Shown piece after piece: positions 9,189 to 16,009 of a stretch of 64,000 nt of DNA. Source of the stretch: Saprospirales bacterium GYS_P2D (GTDB lineage: Bacteria; Bacteroidota; Bacteroidia; Chitinophagales; Saprospiraceae); contig WUUP01000012.1 in assembly GCA_009833045.1 (NCBI GenBank), positions 38,907 to 102,906 on the forward strand. The letters run 5' to 3'. The notes under the pieces are model-generated. The model made no database searches, was not told the origin of the DNA, and saw only the letters and a program-made list of their open reading frames with translations. How positions within the stretch are numbered: position 1 is the first letter of the stretch; each line of letters begins with the position of its first letter. Both the position numbers and the translations under genes were made by a program.

Positions 9189-9794
9189 TTAGTTTCTAAT
9201 ATTGGTAGGAAGTATCACATTCATATCAATACGACACGGATCATCTATATCGATCATCAGTCCTCCATTTAAAAAATCTACTAATTCTAAAATCAGACTC
9301 ATATCTATATCACTATCCGAGCTCATCAGATCCACGAGAGTCTGCCTATCAGTATCTGATATAGGCTCACATAGATGGAGAGTCACCTCTAGATCAGTAT
9401 AAGTGATATACATGTCTACCTGTCCATCAGATATGTATCGCTCTATGAATCTACTCATCTCGTCGAATAAGGCTGTATATATCCTCTCTACACCGTATAC
9501 TGGTAGTACTGTGGACATATGATGTAGTCGGACATTGGGTAGATGACTATCGAGCGCCATGATTTCTATACTGGATTGCGGCTCTTTGATAGATCCAGAC
9601 TTGAGCTGCTCGATGAGTTGATATTTGTTGATATAGTTCTCTGTTCGAGTGGCTTGGCTGAGTATATCACCCAGTGCTATTTGGACATTTTGATTTAACT
9701 TTTGTTGGCTTATGAGTTCTTTGGCATTAGTCGTGATGAGCATCATTGATGCTCTTATCTCATTGACCATGGATGTACAGATCGTGCTTTTCAT
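9189..9794 (-). CDS. Degenerate histidine-kinase-like protein
   Basis: A 201-residue soluble protein. Residues 9-17 read MVNEIRASM, which lines up with the H-box of hybrid kinases (MSHEIRTPM) except that the phosphoacceptor His is Asn11. A second helix follows at about 30-60. The C-terminal half resembles a HATPase fold: a helix in the N-box position (about 112-125), strands, and an ending LELVDFLNGG...DMNVILP like the usual last helix and strand. The glycine-rich G1/G2 boxes and a DxGxG motif are missing. It therefore probably neither binds ATP normally nor autophosphorylates. It may be a dimeric scaffold or a regulator of the neighbouring receiver. The fold call is by pattern only. Confidence 0.6.
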   Translation of the reverse strand: MKSTICTSMVNEIRASMMLITTNAKELISQQKLNQNVQIALGDILSQATRTENYINKYQLIEQLKSGSIKEPQSSIEIMALDSHLPNVRLHHMSTVLPVYGVERIYTALFDEMSRFIERYISDGQVDMYITYTDLEVTLHLCEPISDTDRQTLVDLMSSDSDIDMSLILELVDFLNGGLMIDIDDPCRIDMNVILPTNIRN

Positions 9795-9905
9795 GACTCA
9801 ATATTACAGGAGATACGAGTCGCCATATTCGGTCCTTCGATTTTAGGTGAGGAATGTTAGATTTCTGGAGAAAACATAACTGATTTTTGCGATGCGACTT
9901 GATAT

Positions 9906-9947
9906 TACGAATTAGTTCGTATATATTAGCTTACGAAAATATTCGTA
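9906..9947 (+). promoter_or_regulatory. Twin dyad operator of blaI-M56 operon
   Basis: Two perfect inverted repeats with the same half-sites, TACGAA-N4-TTCGTA, lie at 9906-9921 (spacer TTAG) and 9932-9947 (spacer AATA). Their centres are 26 bases apart and the second ends two bases before the ATG of the BlaI-family gene. Two dyads at the promoter and start codon are the arrangement expected for a dimeric autoregulated winged-helix repressor. The half-site sequence differs from the TACA/TGTA type known in Firmicutes, and assignment to BlaI is inferred from position. Confidence 0.75.
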
Positions 9948-9949
9948 CA

Positions 9950-10330
9950 ATGAGCAAGAAGACATATACCCCGACTGAATCAGAACTACAGATCCTCCAA
10001 GTCCTCTGGGACAAAGGAGCCGCATCTGTCCGACAAGTGAACGAAATCCTATCTCAACAAAAAGAAGTGGGATATACGACGACGCTCAAACTCATGCAGA
10101 TCATGACTGACAAAGGTCTCGTGACACGTGACACCTCGAGCCGGACACATATATACAGTGCTGCGATCGAGCAAGAAGCAACCCAAGGCAAACTTTTGAA
10201 GTCTTTCTTAAAGAATGCTTTTCAGGGATCAGCGAAAGCGCTGGTGATGCAGGCACTGGGCAACCACGATGCAAGCAAAGCGGAGCTGCAAGAGATCAAA
10301 GAACTCATAGAAAAACTCGAGAATCAATAA
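9950..10330 (+). CDS. BlaI/MecI family transcriptional repressor
   Basis: A 126-residue winged-helix repressor from the ATG at 9950. The frame extends upstream, but that would read through the operator. Residues 5-75 are the helix-turn-helix (TPTESELQILQVLWDKGAASVRQV, then TTTLKLMQIMTDKGLV). The rest forms dimerisation helices, with a target segment where BlaR1-type peptidases may cleave or trigger release. It is followed after 16 bases by the M56 peptidase gene, the usual repressor/sensor pair. The two dyads just upstream suggest autoregulation. Its regulon in Bacteroidota is not necessarily beta-lactam related; no beta-lactamase is near. Confidence 0.9.
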   Translation: MSKKTYTPTESELQILQVLWDKGAASVRQVNEILSQQKEVGYTTTLKLMQIMTDKGLVTRDTSSRTHIYSAAIEQEATQGKLLKSFLKNAFQGSAKALVMQALGNHDASKAELQEIKELIEKLENQ

Positions 10331-10346
10331 TTAAATCCATCACTCC

Positions 10347-12503
10347 ATGCTATCCTATCTCAACACTTGGTTTTCTGATACAGCGGTAGAGGCTATATCC
10401 TACACCCTACTGCATAGTCTATGGCAGGCACCGGTCATAGCCCTATTCATGTTCGTCGCTCTGAAGCGCTACGATCTCAAACGCTCCAAAATCAGGCACA
10501 ACATAGCGTATAGTGCCTTGCTATTGGTTTTTGGGGCCGCCGTATTTACATTTTTGTATTACTTCCTCCGGAGCACAGGAGGCATCACACCTATAGCTGA
10601 TACAGGAGGCGCAGATATGATACCAGCTGGTATGCTCCTGAGTCCAGCTGAGATACAGGCTGACGGCCAAGGGTCCATTTTCATGTTTCTTGAGTCCAAC
10701 TTCAACCGCATCACCTACTCTTGGGCTATCGGAGTTGTTTTATTTTCATTAAAAATATTCATAGGTCAGCTATACATCCATCGTATCAAGTCTACTCTGA
10801 GCTATGCCGTGCCAGCTGAGCACTACCACTCGATGACGTCTATCATCGATCAACTCGGCATCAACAGAAAAATCCGACTGGCTACCTCCCAGATCACTAA
10901 AGTGCCAATGGTCATAGGCCATGTACGCCCGATAGTGATACTGCCTATCGCTGCGATCAATCATCTGAGCATCGAGGAGACAGAGACCATACTCGCTCAT
11001 GAGCTCGGTCATATATATCGTAATGATTTCTTACAAAATCTCATCATGCTCACGATCGAAACCTTGCTATTTTTTAATCCAGCAGTATGGTGGATGTGCA
11101 GTGTCATCCGCTCAGAGCGAGAGAGCTCATGCGATGACATCAGTGTAGCTCTCTACCCCAATAGATTTAGCTATGCTCGTACCCTAATGAAGCTACAGGA
11201 GATACAGGCAGGACATCAGCCACAGCTGGCTATGCAGCTCTATCGCAATAAAAAATCATTGCTCGTAAGAGTAAAAAGAATACTCAATCAACCTATACAG
11301 CAGTCCTACCTACGTGAGCGCAGCGTAGCGACACTACTACTTCTGATGGCTTTGGTGACTTTTTCGTCAGCAAGTAATTATGTCAAAAATGAATGGATCA
11401 TCAATACTGGCGATCCGATCGAGCCTGAGATGATACTCGTAGAAGTCAATGCAGATAATGTAGCCACTTTTGATGACTATGAGATCATGGAGCCGATAGA
11501 TGAATTAGTATTAGAGATGGAAAAATTAGCACCTGTCAATCGCCACACCGACTGCGCCCCAGCACCTATCAAAAAGCCTCGTCGCCCTGTCATCAAAAAA
11601 ATCATCAGTACACAGCAGCCTGTGATACTCTCAGAGTTTATCATAGGTGATGACGAGCCAGTATTAGTCAGTAGGACACGTCACGATATCTCTACACCGG
11701 TCACTATCAGTGACGACATATCTATCATCGCTCAGCATGGCAGATATCGTATACAGATTGATACCATCGATGAAGAGGATCTCGAAGAATTCATAGAAGC
11801 ACGAGTTAACACAGAGGAAGTAGAAGCTTGGTCGAAAGAGATTGAGCAGAAAATGGAAAAGTGGAGCGAAAAGTGGTCTAAAGAATTTGAAAAGGATATG
11901 GCCAAATGGGAAGTCGAAATGGAAAAACTCTCAGAAGAGCTGGAAAAGAAATTTGACAGTGATGAGTGGCGAGAAAAGACAGAAGCTATGTCACGAGAGA
12001 TAGAATCTATGTTTGACGAAGAATGGGCGGAAAAAATGGCTCAAATGGGCTCAGAAATCGGAGAGCATGTATCAGAAAGTATTAACGAAGAATGGCTCGC
12101 TGAAATCCAAGAGATGAGTGAAGAAATAGCCATAGAAGCCGAGGAAATGGTGGAAGACATGGAGATACACATACACGATATGGACTTTCATCATGTCGAC
12201 GATGGTGCCTACATCTATGAGCACAACTCTGATAACCGTGATGCATTCAAAGAAGCATTGGTATCTCAGCTCATCGCTGACGGTCTCTGGACAGATGGAC
12301 GCAACAGCTTTAAGCTAACAGAGAACTATGTAAAAGTGAATGGAGATAAATTGAAGTCAGAAGTAGCTCAAAAATATAGAAAACTCGCTCTAAGTCATAT
12401 CGAAAATGCCGATGAAGGCGAACTGAAAATATCATTCAAAATGAGGGGCAAGGATCTCAATGACACGAACAATGTCAGTCTGAGCATCTCTATCTCCCAC
12501 TAA
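10347..12503 (+). CDS. M56 (BlaR1-like) membrane metallopeptidase with long charged coiled coil
   Basis: A 718-residue protein whose N-terminal third has four hydrophobic segments (about 17-37, 52-75, 125-145, 325-345) and an intracellular zincin site, ETILAHELGHIYRND at about 214-228, followed by RSERESSCDD. These are M56 hallmarks. Instead of a penicillin-binding sensor domain, the C-terminal half is a very acidic and Lys/Trp-rich helix (about 485-620, with repeated EKWSxE/MEKxSEE patterns) and then a small domain. It probably senses envelope stress and relieves repression by the co-transcribed BlaI-type protein. The ligand is unknown. A strong terminator follows. Confidence 0.88.
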   Translation: MLSYLNTWFSDTAVEAISYTLLHSLWQAPVIALFMFVALKRYDLKRSKIRHNIAYSALLLVFGAAVFTFLYYFLRSTGGITPIADTGGADMIPAGMLLSPAEIQADGQGSIFMFLESNFNRITYSWAIGVVLFSLKIFIGQLYIHRIKSTLSYAVPAEHYHSMTSIIDQLGINRKIRLATSQITKVPMVIGHVRPIVILPIAAINHLSIEETETILAHELGHIYRNDFLQNLIMLTIETLLFFNPAVWWMCSVIRSERESSCDDISVALYPNRFSYARTLMKLQEIQAGHQPQLAMQLYRNKKSLLVRVKRILNQPIQQSYLRERSVATLLLLMALVTFSSASNYVKNEWIINTGDPIEPEMILVEVNADNVATFDDYEIMEPIDELVLEMEKLAPVNRHTDCAPAPIKKPRRPVIKKIISTQQPVILSEFIIGDDEPVLVSRTRHDISTPVTISDDISIIAQHGRYRIQIDTIDEEDLEEFIEARVNTEEVEAWSKEIEQKMEKWSEKWSKEFEKDMAKWEVEMEKLSEELEKKFDSDEWREKTEAMSREIESMFDEEWAEKMAQMGSEIGEHVSESINEEWLAEIQEMSEEIAIEAEEMVEDMEIHIHDMDFHHVDDGAYIYEHNSDNRDAFKEALVSQLIADGLWTDGRNSFKLTENYVKVNGDKLKSEVAQKYRKLALSHIENADEGELKISFKMRGKDLNDTNNVSLSISISH

Positions 12504-12530
12504 AACATACCCACTAACTAACTATCGAAT

Positions 12531-12570
12531 GAGCCACTCTCCTTACTACAGGTGAGTGGCTCTGTTTTTT
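12531..12570 (+). terminator. Rho-independent terminator after M56 gene
   Basis: GAGCCACTC (12531-12539) pairs perfectly with GAGTGGCTC (12554-12562), followed by TGTTTTTT. It ends the blaI-M56 transcript. Confidence 0.85.
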
Positions 12571-12685
12571 CTACCTATCCATACTTATTTGTCATGTACT
12601 TATATGAGGAGCGCATGAGATCCTGTAGACTCTCAGTATCTACGTCATAGAGCCTCTTGATATATTTGCCTTTGCGAAATTTCAA

Positions 12686-14605
12686 CTATTTAGCTCCCTC
12701 CATGATCGATTGAACTACATCAGGATTGAGCAGGGTCGAGATATCTCCCAGATTAGAGGTGTCGCCAGAGGCTATCTTGCGTAGGATGCGACGCATGATC
12801 TTACCAGAGCGAGTCTTTGGTAGACCTGAGACGATTTGGATCTTATCGGGCTTAGCGATTGGGCCGATCTCCTTAGTCACCACATCACGGATTTCTTTCT
12901 GGATATCCTCAGATACATAGTCATCCATGATCACATAGGCATAGATACCCTGCCCCTTGATATCGTGTGGATAGCCGACCACCGCTGACTCCACCACATG
13001 AGGGTGCTCATCGATAGCATTCTCTACCTCTGCTGTGCCCATACGGTGACCTGAGACATTGATCACATCATCCACTCTACCGATGACACGGATACGTCCG
13101 TCTTCATCCCGTCGAGCTCCATCTCCTGTGAAGTACATATCCTTAAATGCACTGAAGTATACATTCTTGCAGCGTTGATGATCGCCATAGGTCGTACGGA
13201 TAATCGATGGCCAGGGAAACTTGACACAAAGTAGTCCTTCTGCATTATTCTCTTCTATGACATGTCCATCACTATCTACCAGCACAGGTTGGACTCCAGG
13301 TAGCGGATAGGATGCATAGGTAGGCTTAGTATCCGTCACGCCAGGTATCGGTGTGATGAGGATACCACCAGTCTCCGTCTGCCACCAAGTATCTACTATA
13401 GGTGCTTTTCCTTTACCGATATGCTCATCATACCAGTGCCAAGCCTCCTCATTGATCGGTTCGCCTACGGATCCGAGCACCTTGAGAGATGAGAGATCAT
13501 ATTTAGCGGGCCACTCATTGCCTTTCGCCATGAGCGCTCTGATAGCCGTAGGCGCTGTATAAAACTGGTTGACACCATGCTTCTCCACTACCTGCCAAAA
13601 TCTACCTGCATCAGGATAGGTCGGAACACCCTCAAACATAATCGTCGTAGCTCCTGCGAGCAGTGGACCATAGATGATATAGCTATGTCCAGTGATCCAG
13701 CCAATATCGGCCGTACACCAGTAGATATCTCCTTTTTTATATTGGAATACATTCTTAAAACTATAGCAAGTATAGACCATATAGCCACCACAGGTATGGA
13801 CCACGCCTTTTGGCTTGCCTGTAGATCCTGAGGTGTATAGTATGAATAGCATATCCTCAGCATCCATCACCTCTGGCTCACATACCACTGGTTGAGGATC
13901 GACTATATCATCCCATCGGACGTCTATAGCATCATCCCATGCTACTTCTGCTCCAGTATTGTAGTCTACGATGATACGCTCTACAGATGGACATCCGATC
14001 GCCATGGCGTCATCTACTACTGCCTTTACAGGAATGTCCTTAGCTCCTCGACTATTATAGTCCGAGCAGATGACGACCTTAGCCTGAGCATCATTGATAC
14101 GATCTGCCAGTGCTTGCGCAGAAAATCCAGCGAATACTACAGAATGAACAGCACCAATACGAGCACAGGCTAATACCCCAATAGCCAGTTCTGGCACCAT
14201 TGGCATATAAAACACTACTCGATCTCCTTTTTGGACGCCTTGCTCTCTGAGGGCATTACCCACTTTGCAGACGGCCTCGAGCAGCTCTATATAGGTGTAC
14301 GTCTTGATGCCTGCATCGGTATCATTGGGCTCCCATATGAGGGCAGTATCATCCCCTCGATCGGCGACGTGACGATCGAGACAGTTTTCTGTTATATTGA
14401 GTTTGCCACCTTTATACCATTTGACATCTGGCCCATCAAAGTCCCACTCCAGGACGGTATCCCATTTTTTTCTCCATGTGAAGGTCTCTGCCTGTTCCGC
14501 CCAAAATCCCTCTGGGTCCTCAACACTGCGGGCATAAGTACTCTGATAATCAGCTAAATCCTTAATCTGATAAGTCATATCTATTTTGTTTTTCTTCGAC
14601 TCCAT
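12686..14605 (-). CDS. acs: Acetate--CoA ligase (acetyl-CoA synthetase)
   Basis: A 639-residue AMP-forming acetyl-CoA synthetase, close to the usual 640-650. It activates acetate to acetyl-CoA through acetyl-AMP. Visible motifs: the N-terminal family block FWAEQAE...TWRKKWDTV, the P-loop YTSGSTGKPKG, WWQTETGG, the adenylation motif TGDGARRDEDG, and near the C-terminus PKTRSGKIMRR with Lys602 at the position that is reversibly acetylated in homologs. An alternative start at 14578 (MTYQIKDL) would remove nine charged residues and is equally plausible. It stands alone, divergent from glycerate kinase. Confidence 0.96.
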   Translation of the reverse strand: MESKKNKIDMTYQIKDLADYQSTYARSVEDPEGFWAEQAETFTWRKKWDTVLEWDFDGPDVKWYKGGKLNITENCLDRHVADRGDDTALIWEPNDTDAGIKTYTYIELLEAVCKVGNALREQGVQKGDRVVFYMPMVPELAIGVLACARIGAVHSVVFAGFSAQALADRINDAQAKVVICSDYNSRGAKDIPVKAVVDDAMAIGCPSVERIIVDYNTGAEVAWDDAIDVRWDDIVDPQPVVCEPEVMDAEDMLFILYTSGSTGKPKGVVHTCGGYMVYTCYSFKNVFQYKKGDIYWCTADIGWITGHSYIIYGPLLAGATTIMFEGVPTYPDAGRFWQVVEKHGVNQFYTAPTAIRALMAKGNEWPAKYDLSSLKVLGSVGEPINEEAWHWYDEHIGKGKAPIVDTWWQTETGGILITPIPGVTDTKPTYASYPLPGVQPVLVDSDGHVIEENNAEGLLCVKFPWPSIIRTTYGDHQRCKNVYFSAFKDMYFTGDGARRDEDGRIRVIGRVDDVINVSGHRMGTAEVENAIDEHPHVVESAVVGYPHDIKGQGIYAYVIMDDYVSEDIQKEIRDVVTKEIGPIAKPDKIQIVSGLPKTRSGKIMRRILRKIASGDTSNLGDISTLLNPDVVQSIMEGAK

Positions 14606-14688
14606 TAATTTAAGTGGACGATCGAGAGTATGAAAATATAGTACCCAATAAATCAGGCATGAAGTAAAGAATGAGAGAATAGTGCTAT

Positions 14689-14696
14689 CAAAACTA
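14689..14696 (-). promoter_or_regulatory. Possible -7 box for acs
   Basis: TAGTTTTG on the minus strand fits TAnnTTTG and lies about 85 bases upstream of the acs start. No TTTG or TTG is found at the -33 distance, so support is limited to one box. Confidence 0.3.
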
Positions 14697-14732
14697 AAAA
14701 ATAGATTATTCTTGAATGAATACTATCTCCAT

Positions 14733-15842
14733 ATGAATATCCTCATCGCCAGCGACAAGTATAAAGGATCAATGACCGCTCATCAAGTATGTGCGGCCAT
14801 AGCTGGAGGCATACTCCAGTCACATCCTAATGCTCATATCACACAGCTACCGATGGCGGATGGTGGAGACGGTACCATGGAGATCCTCAGTCAATCCCTA
14901 TCACTCGAGACTGTAGAGCGTGATACTATCGATCCACTTGGTCGTCCTATAACGGCAAAGTACTACCACACTGCTGATACAGCATATATCGAGCTCGCTG
15001 AAGCGTCAGGGATCGCACTACTCCACTCTGCCGAACTCAATCCGATGATCACCGACTGCCGTGGCACAGGCATCCTCATCAAGGATGCACTCTCCAGAGG
15101 AATAGAGCATATCATCCTCGGACTTGGAGGCAGTTGCACTACAGAAGCTGGGCTGAGTATTGCAGCAGAACTGGGTTATCAGTTCCTCGATGATCATGGA
15201 CAGCTTGTCTCACCAACTGGAGGAAATCTCATGACCATCCAGTCAATAGTACCACCCGAAATATCAAAACTGAAAAAACTCACACTACTCTGCGATGTAG
15301 AAAATCCGATGTATGGGCCAAATGGTGCTGCTTATGTCTTTGGCCCTCAAAAAGGGGCAACTCCAGAGGAAGTCGAAATACTTGATCGAAGCCTCAAGCA
15401 TATAGCCACTCTCTTACAAGAAGCTACAGGTAGAGATCCTCAAAATATCGTAGGCGGTGGAGCCGCTGGGGCAATAGCTGCAGGACTCGGAGTACTATAC
15501 GATGCAGAGATCAAAAGTGGATTTGACTATCTGGCGGAGCTCTTTCAACTCGAAGAGCAGATCAAAGATGCTGATCTCATCATCAGTGGCGAAGGCCTGC
15601 TCGATGCTCAATCTCTCCAAGGCAAAGTCGTCGGATCGATCGCTACCCTCTGTCACCAATATAGGAAACCACTAATCGTTTACTGTGGTGATAGTCGACT
15701 GTCAGCTGATCAGATCGAGGACGCTCATATCCATAGTGTCGAGACAGTGATGAGTCGTGCAGTTGATCTTAGGGATGCGATGGAGAATGGGGAGAGGTTT
15801 TTATGGGAGATGGGTAAAAACCTATCATTCTCCCCTCAATAA
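14733..15842 (+). CDS. Glycerate kinase (GlxK/GarK type)
   Basis: A 369-residue glycerate kinase of the GlxK/GarK family, phosphorylating D-glycerate to 2-phosphoglycerate. I start it at the ATG at 14733, where the protein opens with the family signature MNILIASDKYKGSM; the longer frame from 14682 adds an unrelated leader. Other signatures are LPMADGGDGTMEIL, LGLGGSCTTEAGL and ISGEGLLDAQSLQGK. The last is the C-terminal phosphate-binding region. It diverges from acs. A 2-hydroxyacid dehydrogenase that could make glycerate is encoded far away at 52216-53172. Confidence 0.93.
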   Translation: MNILIASDKYKGSMTAHQVCAAIAGGILQSHPNAHITQLPMADGGDGTMEILSQSLSLETVERDTIDPLGRPITAKYYHTADTAYIELAEASGIALLHSAELNPMITDCRGTGILIKDALSRGIEHIILGLGGSCTTEAGLSIAAELGYQFLDDHGQLVSPTGGNLMTIQSIVPPEISKLKKLTLLCDVENPMYGPNGAAYVFGPQKGATPEEVEILDRSLKHIATLLQEATGRDPQNIVGGGAAGAIAAGLGVLYDAEIKSGFDYLAELFQLEEQIKDADLIISGEGLLDAQSLQGKVVGSIATLCHQYRKPLIVYCGDSRLSADQIEDAHIHSVETVMSRAVDLRDAMENGERFLWEMGKNLSFSPQ

Positions 15843-16009
15843 CCACGTAGGAAGAGCCCTATTACTCCTCCTAATATCTAATAAACCCGATTTGTCTTAC
15901 CTTTTGAGATGCTTTATTCCTGTTACGCTTGACCCGTGCATGAGCATGCACATCACTTCAAGAGCAAAGATGGCTCCATTCCCTAAAAGGATTAAGTAGA
16001 ATTACCCAA

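Noticed and set aside
15936..15951. GTGCAT-GAGC-ATGCAC hairpin between glycerate kinase and the sensor kinase gene
   Set aside because: Perfect 6-base stem but no T-run on either side and no gene start near; not enough to call a terminator or operator.
15757..15999. An 80-codon frame at the end of the glycerate kinase gene
   Set aside because: It overlaps the kinase in another frame for about a third of its length and has no recognisable signal, domain or coding bias.
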